DNA from: Micromonospora sp. WMMD1128
GTDB taxonomy: Bacteria; Actinomycetota; Actinomycetes; Mycobacteriales; Micromonosporaceae
DNA: 64,000 bases
NCBI RefSeq assembly: GCF_027497235.1
Contig: NZ_CP114902.1
Location: 3,994,001-4,058,000 of the forward strand
Direction of reading: 5' to 3'
In this document: positions 39,428-47,997 of the stretch, piece after piece
Layout of the letters: each line of letters begins with the position of its first letter
Numbering within the stretch: the first letter of the stretch is position 1
Made by a program: the position numbers and the translations under genes
Notes under the pieces: model-generated
Seen by the model: only the letters and a program-made list of their open reading frames with translations
Databases searched by the model: none
Told to the model about the DNA's origin: nothing

Positions 39428-40048
39428 TCAGCCGGCGAAGGCCAGCAGCACCGGGCCGTCCTGTCCGGACCACGCGCCGACGAGCCGGCCCGCCGCCGAG
39501 TGGTCGGCCGGGACGGGCCGCCGGACCAGCGCCAACTCGACACCCCCGGCCCGGATCAGCGTCGGGTCGCCGTCCACCACCTCGTCGACCGGCCCGGCCG
39601 GCAACGCCCGGTCGGTGCGGCTGCCCGACAGGGTCATGCTCGGCTCCCGCACCTGCCGTACGCCGTCGACCTCGAAGTATTCCTCCGCCTGGCCGGCGTC
39701 GGCGAGCACCGCGGCGGCCAACGCCGGCGGGTAGACCGGGTCCCCGGCGGCGTCGTACACCCAGCGGCGGCCCAGCACCGAGTGCTCCACGGTGCCGACC
39801 AGGAAACGGTCCGCGCCGGCCAGCGGGGCGCCCCGGTAGGTCAGCGGCACCTGGAGCACCGGCCCCTCGCCAGCGCGCACGAGCAGCGTCTCCATGCCGA
39901 CCGCGCCGGCCGGGTCGTCGAACCGGTAGGCGGCCACTCGGGTGACCGGAGCGCCGGCCTCGCCGGCGAACCACGGCCGGCCGGGCAGCCATCCGACGAG
40001 CAGTTCCAGCTTCGTGGGGCGCAGTTCCGCGCGGTGCAGCAGAGCCAT
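39428..40048 (-). CDS. Maltokinase N-terminal cap-like domain protein
   Basis: A 206-residue soluble protein resembling the N-terminal cap domain of actinobacterial maltokinases without the kinase part: ALLHRAELRPTKLELLVGWL, VPLTYRGAPLAGAD, GTVEHSVLGRRWVYDAAGDP. Such stand-alone proteins are of unknown role. ATG at 40048 is chosen over an upstream TTG. It follows HIT by a tandem-repeat gap. Confidence 0.75.
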   Translation of the reverse strand: MALLHRAELRPTKLELLVGWLPGRPWFAGEAGAPVTRVAAYRFDDPAGAVGMETLLVRAGEGPVLQVPLTYRGAPLAGADRFLVGTVEHSVLGRRWVYDAAGDPVYPPALAAAVLADAGQAEEYFEVDGVRQVREPSMTLSGSRTDRALPAGPVDEVVDGDPTLIRAGGVELALVRRPVPADHSAAGRLVGAWSGQDGPVLLAFAG

Positions 40049-40081
40049 GCGCAAGATCGTACTGTCGAGGGGCTCACCGCT

Positions 40082-40166
40082 GCGGCCCGGCGGGCCGAGC
40101 CGGTCGAACCGCGGCGGCCCGGCGGGCCGAGCCGGTCGAACCGCGGCGGCCCGGCGGGCCGAGCAG
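40082..40166. repeat. 32-bp tandem repeat, nearly three copies
   Basis: Units begin at 40082, 40114 and 40146 (GCGGCCCGGCGGGCCGAGCC then GGTCGAACCGCG). Each has the palindrome GGCCCGGCGGGCC. They lie between the HIT stop and the next gene and could act as stacked hairpins. Confidence 0.88.
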
Positions 40167-40712
40167 TCAGGCCGGCCAGGCCTTCGCGAACAGGTCGCGG
40201 GTGTCGGTGAGCAGTTGCGGCAGCACCTTGGTGCGGCCGATCACCGGCATGAAGTTGGCGTCCCCACCCCAGCGGGGCACCACGTGCTGGTGCAGGTGCG
40301 CGGCGATGCCCGCACCGGCCACGCCGCCCTGGTTCATGCCCAGGTTGAACCCGTGCGCGCTGGACACCTGCCGGACCACCCGCATGGCGTCCTTCGTGAA
40401 CGCGGCCATCTCGGCCGTCTCCGGCGCGTCCAGCTCCGTGTAGTCGGCCACGTGCCGGTAGGGGCAGACCAGCAGGTGGCCGGGATTGTACGGATAGAGG
40501 TTGAGCACCGCGAACACGTGCGCACCCCGGGCGACCACCAGACTCTCCTCGGGTGGGCGGCCCGGGGCCAGGCAGAACGGGCAGCCGGTCGGCTTCTCGT
40601 AACCCCCCTCGGGCCGGTCCTCGCCGGAGATGTAGGTCATCCGGTGCGGCGTCCAGAGCCGTTCCAGCCCGTCCGCCAGGCCATCGTCCGCGTGCCGCTC
40701 CGCCCCTGTCAC
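40167..40712 (-). CDS. HIT-family Ap4A phosphorylase-like protein
   Basis: Histidine-triad nucleotide enzyme of 181 residues with the triad HLHQHVVPRW and CPFCLAPGRP near residue 45, the zinc-type start of the Rv2613c group of Ap4A phosphorylases. GTG at 40712 is a likely start; upstream sequence is arginine-rich and not conserved in type. It sits just below thrS as in Mycobacterium. Confidence 0.92.
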   Translation of the reverse strand: MTGAERHADDGLADGLERLWTPHRMTYISGEDRPEGGYEKPTGCPFCLAPGRPPEESLVVARGAHVFAVLNLYPYNPGHLLVCPYRHVADYTELDAPETAEMAAFTKDAMRVVRQVSSAHGFNLGMNQGGVAGAGIAAHLHQHVVPRWGGDANFMPVIGRTKVLPQLLTDTRDLFAKAWPA

Positions 40713-40775
40713 ACAGGCGATCCTACGATCCGCGCCACCTCCCCGCCGAACCGCGCCGCCGAACCGTGGCCGCCC

Positions 40776-40833
40776 GGTCAAGCGGGTGGCGTACCTCTAC
40801 CGGAGGCGTTAAGCGGGGCCCCCGCCTTACACC
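40776..40833. repeat. Dispersed GTTAAG/GGGGCCCC element, copy 3 (half degraded)
   Basis: The right unit GTTAAGCGGGGCCCCCGCC and end TTACACC are intact; the left unit is worn (GGTCAAGCGGGTGG). It begins at the thrS stop codon, which lies within the TTACACC end. Confidence 0.85.
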
Positions 40834-42839
40834 TCGGCGGTGGGGGCGCTGTTGGTGCGGGACTCGGTCACCTCGCGGACGTGCGCCACCGCCTCGGCGA
40901 GCGGTACGCCGTTGCGCTGCGAGCCGTCCCGGTAGCGGAAGGAGACCGTGCCGGCGGCCACGTCGTCGTCGCCGGCGATCACCATGAACGGGATCTTCTG
41001 CTGCTGGGCGTTGCGGATCTTCTTCTGCATCCGGTCGTCACCCAGGTCGACCTCGGCCCGGATCCCGTGCCGACGCAGCGTGCCGGCGAACTCCTCCAGG
41101 TAGTCGCCGTGCTCGTCGCGGATCGGGATGCCGACCACCTGCACCGGCGCGAGCCAGGCCGGGAACGCGCCCGCATAGTGCTCGGTGAGCACGCCGATGA
41201 ACCGCTCGATCGACCCGAACTTCGCGCAGTGGATCATCACCGGCTGCTGGCGGGTGCCGTCGGCCGCCTGGTATTCCAGCCCGAAGCCCTTCGGCTGGTT
41301 GAAGTCGTACTGAATCGTCGACATCTGCCAGGTGCGGCCGATGGCGTCCTTGGCCTGCACGGAGATCTTCGGGCCGTAGAACGCCGCGCCACCCGGGTCG
41401 GGGACCAGGTCCAGGCCGGTCTCCAGCGCGCACCGCTCCAGCACCTCGGTCGCCGTCGCCCAGTCGGAGTCGGTGCCGACGAACTTGTCCGGCCGGGAGT
41501 CGTCGCGGGTGGACAGCTCCAGGTAGAAATCGTCGATGCCGAAGTCACGCAGCAGGCTCAGCACGAAGCCGAGCAGGTGCTTGATCTCCGCCGGAGCCTG
41601 CTCCCGGGTGCAGTAGGAGTGCGAGTCGTCCTGGGTGAAGCCGCGCACCCGGGTCAGCCCGTGGATGACGCCCGACTTCTCGTACCGGTAGACCGACCCG
41701 AACTCGAACAGCCGGATCGGCAGTTGCCGGTAGGACCGCCCGCGCGACCGGTAGATCAGGTTGTGCATCGGGCAGTTCATCGCCTTGAGGTAGTAGTCGC
41801 TGCCTTCCATCTCCATCGGCGGGAACATCGTGTCCTTGTAGTAGGGCAGGTGTCCCGAGGTGTGGAAGAGACCTTCCTTGGAGATGTGCGGCGTCCCGAC
41901 GTACTGGAAGCCCTCCTCGATGTGGCGGGTGCGGACGTAGTCCTCCATCACCCGCTTGAGCACGCCACCCTTGGGGTGGAAGACGGGCAGGCCGGAGCCG
42001 ATCTCGTCGGGAAAGCTGAACAGGTCGAGGTCCGCGCCGAGCTTGCGGTGGTCGCGCCGGGCGGCCTCCTCCAACAGCTTGAGGTACGCCTTCAGCTCGT
42101 CCCGGGTCGGCCAGGCGGTGCCGTAGACCCGCTGGAGCTGCGGGTTCTTCTCCGACCCGCGCCAGTAGGCGGCGGCGGAACGCATCAGCTTGAACGCGCC
42201 GATCAGCCGGGTGTTCGGCAGGTGCGGGCCCCGGCACAGGTCCGACCAGCAGACCTTGTCCTCGTTGGCGGCGAGGTTGTCGTAGATGGTCAGCTCGCCG
42301 CCGCCCACCTCCATCACCTCGGAGGAGTCCAGCCCCTCGCCCTTGACCTCGATCAGCTCCAGCTTGAACGGCTCGGCGGCCAGCTCGCCCCGGGCCTCGT
42401 CCAGGTCGGCGAAGCGGCGACGGCGGAACCGCTGGCCGGACTTGACGATCTCCTGCATCCGCTTCTCGAGCTTCGCCAGATCCTCGGGCTGGAACGGCTT
42501 GTCGACGCCGAAGTCGTAGTAGAAACCGTTCTCGATCGGCGGACCGATGCCGAGCTTCGCCTCCGGGAAGACGTCCTGCACGGCCTGCGCCAGCACGTGT
42601 GCGGTGGAGTGGCGCAGCACCTCCAGGCCCGCCGGGCTGCTCAACGCCACCGGCTCGACCGTGGTCTCCTCGGCCGGCATCCAGTCCAGGTCGCGGAGCT
42701 GACCCCGCGGGTCGCGGACCACCACGATCGCCTTCGGCCCGGTGGTGGGCAGGCCGGCCGCGGCCACCGCGTCGGCCGCCGTGGTCCCGGCGGCGACGAC
42801 GACGGGGTCGGCCACGACGGGGGTACGGGGTGCGGACAC
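40827..42839 (-). CDS. thrS: Threonyl-tRNA synthetase
   Basis: Charges tRNA-Thr. The 670 residues comprise a short TGS-like N-terminus, the editing domain ([20 protein letters not shown] and later), the class II core with zinc residue in AMNCPMHN, motif 2 ([20 protein letters not shown]), and the anticodon-binding domain ([12 protein letters not shown]). GTG at 42839 has AGGAG five bases upstream. It heads the HIT side of the PIM block. Confidence 0.97.
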   Translation of the reverse strand: MSAPRTPVVADPVVVAAGTTAADAVAAAGLPTTGPKAIVVVRDPRGQLRDLDWMPAEETTVEPVALSSPAGLEVLRHSTAHVLAQAVQDVFPEAKLGIGPPIENGFYYDFGVDKPFQPEDLAKLEKRMQEIVKSGQRFRRRRFADLDEARGELAAEPFKLELIEVKGEGLDSSEVMEVGGGELTIYDNLAANEDKVCWSDLCRGPHLPNTRLIGAFKLMRSAAAYWRGSEKNPQLQRVYGTAWPTRDELKAYLKLLEEAARRDHRKLGADLDLFSFPDEIGSGLPVFHPKGGVLKRVMEDYVRTRHIEEGFQYVGTPHISKEGLFHTSGHLPYYKDTMFPPMEMEGSDYYLKAMNCPMHNLIYRSRGRSYRQLPIRLFEFGSVYRYEKSGVIHGLTRVRGFTQDDSHSYCTREQAPAEIKHLLGFVLSLLRDFGIDDFYLELSTRDDSRPDKFVGTDSDWATATEVLERCALETGLDLVPDPGGAAFYGPKISVQAKDAIGRTWQMSTIQYDFNQPKGFGLEYQAADGTRQQPVMIHCAKFGSIERFIGVLTEHYAGAFPAWLAPVQVVGIPIRDEHGDYLEEFAGTLRRHGIRAEVDLGDDRMQKKIRNAQQQKIPFMVIAGDDDVAAGTVSFRYRDGSQRNGVPLAEAVAHVREVTESRTNSAPTAEV

Positions 42840-43042
42840 GGTGACTCCTGTCGTCGACGGTACGGATCTGCCGGTGACCGGCCCCTGCGATGCTATCGGT
42901 CGCCCGGACCCGCGCCGCCGCCGACGCCGGGCCCGGCGCGACACGAGTTCCGCCGGGCGTTGAACCTTTCCGCCGTCCCGACCGAACTACCAGGTGGGGC
43001 CGGAGCCGGTACCGACCCCAGTCGAGAAGGATGGGGACGACG

Positions 43043-44068
43043 ATGAGGATGACCCGTCAGGGCCGGTGGGCGGCGTCGCTGCTGGCCGCCGCGCTCGCCG
43101 GAGCCGTGGGCTGGCCGGGCCTGGCCAGCGCCGCCGGCGTGACCGTGACGACCTCCCCCGGCGAGGTGCACCAGGGCGACGCGATCGAACTGTCCGTGGT
43201 GGTGCCCGCGGATCGACCCGGTACCCGGACCACGAAGATCGAGCTGACCATGCCGCCGGACGCCCCGATCGGCGAGGTCTACCCGATGTCCGTGCCGGAC
43301 TGGGGGCCGACCATCACCACCCGCGACCTGGATCAGCCGGTGGCGGGCATCCACACCTCCGAACTGAACCAGGTGACCGAAGCCGTGACCTGGCTACGGG
43401 CACCCGGCGCCGGCACCGGCGCGGCCCGGCTGCCGCTGGGCATGGGGCCGATGCCGGCCACCGACCTGCTCACCTTCACCGTCGTGCAGACGTACGCCGA
43501 TGGCACGGTGGTCCGCTGGACGGACCCGGCCGGCGGCGCACACCCGGCGCCGACGGTGCCGTTGCTGCCGCCGCTGCCGGGCACCGCCACGCACGGCGGC
43601 GACGCCGGTGCGGCCGGCGGTGGCCACGCCGGCCACGGTGCTGCGGGCAGCGGCCAGGACGGCGCCGCGCCGGGCGGCGCCGCCGCGGGCCCGGTGACCG
43701 AGGCGGCCGACGACGGCCCGAGCGCGGACCTGCTGCTCGGTGGCGGCCTGCTCGCCGGCCTGGCCGGCGGTGCCGCGATCGGCTGGCTGCTCAGCCGCCG
43801 CCGGCGCACCACCCTGGCGCTCCCGTCCGACCCCGACCCCGCCAGCCCCGACGCCTCCGCCTCCGACGCCCCCGCCTCACCCGCCTCCGCCTCCGCCTCC
43901 GACGACCTCACCCCTGACGACCTCACCCCTGACGACCTCACCCCTGACGACCTCACCCCTGACGACCTCACCCCCGGTCACGGCGACACGTCCCAGGCGA
44001 CCCCGGCGGGCAAGCGTGCTTCCGCCGACGAACCCGTCTCCGCCGGCGCGGCGCGCTCGCGCGCATGA
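43043..44068 (+). CDS. YcnI-like (DUF1775) surface protein with repeat tail
   Basis: Exported protein of 341 residues: signal peptide to about residue 30 (LAAALAGAVGWPGLASA), a DUF1775 domain to about 190, a Gly/Ala/His linker (GGGHAGHGAAG), one membrane helix (LLLGGGLLAGLAGGAAIGWL) and a cytoplasmic tail with five DDLTP repeats. YcnI proteins bind copper through a mature N-terminal His; here the expected AHVTV reads AGVTV. ATG 43043 is favoured; ATG 43031 has its SD too close. Confidence 0.82.
   Translation: MRMTRQGRWAASLLAAALAGAVGWPGLASAAGVTVTTSPGEVHQGDAIELSVVVPADRPGTRTTKIELTMPPDAPIGEVYPMSVPDWGPTITTRDLDQPVAGIHTSELNQVTEAVTWLRAPGAGTGAARLPLGMGPMPATDLLTFTVVQTYADGTVVRWTDPAGGAHPAPTVPLLPPLPGTATHGGDAGAAGGGHAGHGAAGSGQDGAAPGGAAAGPVTEAADDGPSADLLLGGGLLAGLAGGAAIGWLLSRRRRTTLALPSDPDPASPDASASDAPASPASASASDDLTPDDLTPDDLTPDDLTPDDLTPGHGDTSQATPAGKRASADEPVSAGAARSRA
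43901..43975. repeat. 15-bp tandem repeat, five copies, in coding tail
   Basis: GACGACCTCACCCCT repeats five times without gaps and encodes DDLTP five times near the C-terminus of the YcnI-like protein. Copy number is likely variable. Confidence 0.95.
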
Positions 44069-44182
44069 TGACCCCAGCTCGACGACGACGAACGAGTGCT
44101 CGCAGGAAGACGTTCGACTCCTGCCGATCTTCCATAGGAACTCCGTGATCGACGCCGAAGTCTGAGATCTTGTCGGCAAATG

Positions 44183-44201
44183 GCCCCTGGAGGGGCGTTT
44201 T
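44183..44201 (+). terminator. Small hairpin with T-run after YcnI-like gene
   Basis: GCCCC TGGA GGGGC followed by GTTTT lies 115 bases beyond the stop. The gap 44069-44627 otherwise holds only the repeat at 44324-44400 and no supported gene. Confidence 0.55.
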
Positions 44202-44323
44202 GCTTCCAAGTCACCTGGTCTCGTCGGGACGCCGCACAGGCGTGAAAACGGGCAACCGGCCGCACGGTGGCCTGCTCTCCGGCCGGGTCTCGTGCGAGGA
44301 AGCGCGGGCGGTGATCGTTTGGC

Positions 44324-44400
44324 CATGATCAACACCAGTTCGGTGAAGTGGGGGCATCGCCGGTGGTCGGATACCGCCACATCACCGAACTGGCGTCCGG
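44324..44400. repeat. Dispersed GGATACCGCC palindrome, copy 3
   Basis: ATGATCAACACCAGTTCGG and CACCGAACTGGCGTCC form outer arms; inner arms are worn on the left (GGGGCATCGCCG) and intact on the right (GGATACCGCC). Confidence 0.8.
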
Positions 44401-44627
44401 CCTACCGACGTCTCCCGAGCACCGGGGGCATCAAGACGGCAAACGGGTGCAAGCTGGGTCAGTTTACCGGTCAGATCTCTCCCATGTCCGCCATGTGAGA
44501 AGGTTTGTCCGCCATATGGAAGCAGTCGCGAGCCGGGAGCCATGGCAGGAGTTGACCAAGGACTTTTGGGGCGCGGGGAAGCGCTTCGAGGACGCGAACT
44601 CCTTGATCACCGGACGAGGAGGGGGCG

Positions 44628-45560
44628 TCAGGGGGTGGGGGCGGTGAGCCAACCGGGCAGCGGCTCGCGGGCGGTCAGCCACCCCTCGGGGACGCCGCCG
44701 GGGGTGCCGACGCCGGTGTACGCGGCGACGATCCCGCCGACGATCGCCGCCGTGGTGTCCACGTCGCCGCCCGCCTCCACGCAGGCGCGGATCGCGGCCG
44801 GGTAGTCGTGCAGCAGCGTGGCGGCGACCCAGAGCGTGAACGGGACGGTGTCCGGCGCGGTGACCCGCGAGCCGTTGCCCACCGCGTCGGCCACCTCGCC
44901 GGCCGGTTGACCGAGCAGCGCGGCGGCCCGGCGTACGCCCCGGTGCACCTCGCCGGCCGGGTCGAGCGCGCCGGCCACGGCGCTGAGCAGGCGGTGCGGC
45001 TCGGGCCGGGTGCCGTCGAGGCGGGCCCGGGCGGCCAGCGAGGCGGCCACCGCCACGGCCACCGCTCCGGCGCTGCCCTCCGGGTGGGCGTGGGTCACCT
45101 CGGCGCAGGCGCGCGCCTGGTCGGCGGCGCGGTGGATGGAGTCGGCGTGCCACGCCCCGAGCGGAGCCACGCGCATCGCCGCGCCGTTGCCGAGGGAGCC
45201 CTGCCCGTCGAACGCCGACGCGGCGGCCACCGGCCACGGCGTGCCGGCGCGGATCAGCCGCAGGACGCTCACCGCGCCGGGGCCGTACCCCCGCCGGGGC
45301 TCGCAGCGCGCGGCGAAGGCGAGCGCCAGCCGGTCCCGGTCGACCCGGCCGGTGGAGGCCAGCTCGGCCACCACGGAGCAGGCCATCTCGGTGTCGTCGG
45401 TCCACTCCCAGGGCGGCGCGGGCAGCCGCCCCGCGGCGAGGTCGGCGGGACGCCGGCCGGGGACGGCGAACTGGGAGCCGAGGGCGTCACCCACCGACAG
45501 GCCGGCCAGCGCGTCGCGGGCGAGCGTCAGGCGGGTGTCGGGAAAGAGGATGAACGTCAT
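44628..45560 (-). CDS. ADP-ribosylglycohydrolase family protein
   Basis: Predicted to remove ADP-ribose from proteins or small molecules. The 310 residues carry the metal-site motifs WEWTDDTEMA near residue 55 and GGDVDTTAAIVGGIVAAYTG near 265, and the start GLSVGDALGSQF. ATG at 45560 begins MTFILFPD. It diverges from a two-component system with 73 bases between starts. No ADP-ribosyltransferase gene is visible nearby, so its substrate is open. Confidence 0.92.
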   Translation of the reverse strand: MTFILFPDTRLTLARDALAGLSVGDALGSQFAVPGRRPADLAAGRLPAPPWEWTDDTEMACSVVAELASTGRVDRDRLALAFAARCEPRRGYGPGAVSVLRLIRAGTPWPVAAASAFDGQGSLGNGAAMRVAPLGAWHADSIHRAADQARACAEVTHAHPEGSAGAVAVAVAASLAARARLDGTRPEPHRLLSAVAGALDPAGEVHRGVRRAAALLGQPAGEVADAVGNGSRVTAPDTVPFTLWVAATLLHDYPAAIRACVEAGGDVDTTAAIVGGIVAAYTGVGTPGGVPEGWLTAREPLPGWLTAPTP

Positions 45561-45633
45561 CGCCGTTCCAGCTTGCCCCGTCCGCCGGGCCGCCGCAACG
45601 CGATCGACTTGCCACGCCGAGTACGGTGCTGAC

Positions 45634-46323
45634 GTGGCAACCGTCCTGCTGGTCGAAGACGACCACGTCGTGCGTGGCGCGATGCTGCGGTCGCTCACCG
45701 ACCGGGGCCACGCGGTGCACGCCGTCGGCACGGCGTTGGACGCGTTGCGCCGGGTCGCCGCGGAGACGCCCGACCTGGTGGTGCTCGACCTGGGCCTGCC
45801 GGACCTGGACGGCTCGGACGCGCTGCGCATGCTGCGGGGCATCACCGACGTGCCGATCATCATCGCCACCGCCCGCGACGACGAGCAGTCGGTGGTCCGG
45901 CTGTTGCGGGCCGGCGCCGACGACTACATGGTCAAGCCGTTCACCGGCGCGCACCTGGACGCCCGGATCACCACCGTGTTGCGCCGGGCCGGTCGGGCCA
46001 GCCGGACCGTGCAGCCGGCCGTGCACACGGTGGGCGGCCTGCGGGTGGACGTGGGCGAGCGCAGCGCGGTGCTGGACGGGGAGGCACTGGCGCTGACCCG
46101 CAAGGAATTCGACCTGCTGGCGTATCTCGCCGCTCGTCCCGGCCGGGTAGTGTCCCGGCGGGAGCTCTTGGAGGAGGTATGGCGGCAGCCATCGGTCGGC
46201 GAGGACCAGACCATCGACGTACACCTGTACTGGCTCCGCCGCAAAATGGGCGAGTCCGCGGCGAAGCCGCGCTACCTGCGCACCGTGCGGGGGGTCGGCT
46301 TCCGGCTGGTGGCGCCGGACTGA
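45634..46323 (+). CDS. OmpR-type response regulator
   Basis: A 229-residue regulator: receiver domain with acidic pocket LLVEDDH, phosphorylation Asp in VVLDLGLPDLDG, Lys in MVKPFTG; C-terminal winged helix (LTRKEFDLLAYLAARPGRVV, VDVHLYWLRRKMG-like region). GTG at 45634 starts VATVLLVEDD. The histidine kinase starts within 8 bases of its stop. Confidence 0.95.
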   Translation: MATVLLVEDDHVVRGAMLRSLTDRGHAVHAVGTALDALRRVAAETPDLVVLDLGLPDLDGSDALRMLRGITDVPIIIATARDDEQSVVRLLRAGADDYMVKPFTGAHLDARITTVLRRAGRASRTVQPAVHTVGGLRVDVGERSAVLDGEALALTRKEFDLLAYLAARPGRVVSRRELLEEVWRQPSVGEDQTIDVHLYWLRRKMGESAAKPRYLRTVRGVGFRLVAPD

Positions 46324-46328
46324 GGCCG

Positions 46329-47741
46329 GTGCTGGCCTGGCTCACCGCCGGCATGTGCAGCCTGGTCGCGCTCGCCTTCCTCATCCCGCTCGGCCTCACG
46401 CTGTCTGACAAGTCCCGCGAGGAGAAGCTGTCCGACGCCGCGCGGCGCGGCGCGCTGGTGACCGGCGCGCTGGCGGTCAGCACCGACCCGGAGGTGGTCC
46501 GGCGGGCGGTGGCGGCAAGCGGTGACGACCCGGCGCTGCGCCCGGTGGTGCACGGCGTCGGCGCCGACGAGTCGGCCGGTCGCGCCGACGCGTCCGCGCT
46601 TGCCGACGCCGCCGCCCAGCGACGCTCGGTGGTGACCGAGGTGGACGGTGGGGTGCTGCGGCTGGACCCGGTGGTGCTCGGTGACCGGGTGGCCGTGGTG
46701 GAGGTCTTCGTACCCGACGAGGTGCTCGACGCCGGCGCCGGCGGACGCTGGCTGCTGCTGCTCGCGGTGGCGCTGGCCCTGGTCGGCGCCGCGGTGGTCG
46801 TGGTGGACCGGGTGGCGGCCCGGGCCGTGGACGCCACCGGCGACCTGGTCAAGGCGGCCCTCGCGGTGGGCGACGGCGAGCTGGGGGTACGGGTGGAGCC
46901 GACCGGCCCGCGGGAGCTGGCCGAGGCGGGGCACGCGTTCAACCGGATGACGGAACGGTTGGCGGCGTTGCGTGCCGACGAGCACGAGCTGGTCGCCGAC
47001 CTGTCGCACCGGCTGCGTACCCCGCTGACCGCGCTGCGGCTGGACGCGGAGGCCCTGGAGTCCGACGACACGAGCATCGGCACGTTCAGCGAGGCGGAGC
47101 TGGACCGGCGGCGCGGCATCCGGCGGATCCGGCAGGCCATCGTCACGCTTGAGGGCGAGGTCGACCAGCTGATCAAGACGACCCGCAAGGCGGTCAGCCA
47201 GGAGACGGCGCCGGCGTCCTGCGACGTCAGCGAGGTGGTCCGGGACCGGATGGTCTTCTGGTCGGCGTTGGCCGGCGACCAGAACCGGCCGCACCGGGTG
47301 GTCGGGGCGCAGTTGCGCATCCCGGCGCCGGTGCCCCGGGCCGAGCTGGCCGCCGCGCTGGACGCGGTGATCGGCAACGTCTTCCGCTACACGCCGCAGG
47401 GCACCGCGTTCGAGGTGGCGGTGAGTCGCCGGGACGGCTGGGTGGCGATCCGGATCGACGACGCCGGGCCGGGCATCGCCAACCCGGACCGCGCCCTGCG
47501 CCGGGGCGAGAGCGACCAGGGCTCCACCGGGCTGGGGTTGGACATCGCCAAGCGGGTCGCGTTGCAGGCCAACGGATCGGTGAGCCTGGACCGCGCCCGG
47601 CTCGGCGGGGCCAGCGTGGTGATGCTGCTGGCCGATCCGGACGCCGCGCCCCGTCAGGTCAACCGGTTCGGGCTGGTCGGCCGGATGGCCCGGGAGGCCC
47701 GGGAGCCGCGCGCCGGGCGGCGCTGGCCGCGTCCGCGTTGA
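46329..47741 (+). CDS. Sensor histidine kinase
   Basis: Partner of the preceding regulator, 470 residues. Membrane helices at about 2-20 and 137-157 enclose an extracytoplasmic sensor of about 115 residues; then HAMP, the phospho-His in DLSHRLRTPLTALRLDAE, N-box NVFRYTPQG, DDAGPGI and GSTGLGLDIAKRV. GTG at 46329 is the first plausible start after the regulator. The signal is unknown. Confidence 0.94.
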   Translation: MLAWLTAGMCSLVALAFLIPLGLTLSDKSREEKLSDAARRGALVTGALAVSTDPEVVRRAVAASGDDPALRPVVHGVGADESAGRADASALADAAAQRRSVVTEVDGGVLRLDPVVLGDRVAVVEVFVPDEVLDAGAGGRWLLLLAVALALVGAAVVVVDRVAARAVDATGDLVKAALAVGDGELGVRVEPTGPRELAEAGHAFNRMTERLAALRADEHELVADLSHRLRTPLTALRLDAEALESDDTSIGTFSEAELDRRRGIRRIRQAIVTLEGEVDQLIKTTRKAVSQETAPASCDVSEVVRDRMVFWSALAGDQNRPHRVVGAQLRIPAPVPRAELAAALDAVIGNVFRYTPQGTAFEVAVSRRDGWVAIRIDDAGPGIANPDRALRRGESDQGSTGLGLDIAKRVALQANGSVSLDRARLGGASVVMLLADPDAAPRQVNRFGLVGRMAREAREPRAGRRWPRPR

Positions 47742-47997
47742 CGCCGTGGCTGTGCGGCGGCGCAAGTTCTCCTTAGGAGTGTGTTAACGACCGCCGTCAC
47801 GGGGGCGCGGAATGTCAGGATCTCCGACAGAACCCATCAGTTCCGTCGGCCGGGACGCCCCGTAACACCTTCCGGCCGGCGGATCCGTGCGCGCGGCGGG
47901 AGTTCGGTCCCCCCACACCTCGCTCCCGTCGCGCGCCGCTCTCGTACGAGTCGCCGGCCGCTACGACTGTCCCGGCGGCCGGCGGCCGTACGGCCGC

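Noticed and set aside
40082..40166. Possible CRISPR-like array
   Set aside because: The 32-bp units are contiguous with no unique spacers; it is a simple tandem repeat. No cas gene is present.
42840..43042. T-box or other riboswitch before thrS
   Set aside because: No T-box sequence or specifier-like structure can be seen; the leader is short.
44516..44647. Small frame starting MEAVASREPWQELTKDFWG
   Set aside because: The sequence looks somewhat protein-like, but the ribosome site is distant, the tail is Gly/Arg-rich and it overlaps the end of the hydrolase gene. It may be a remnant.
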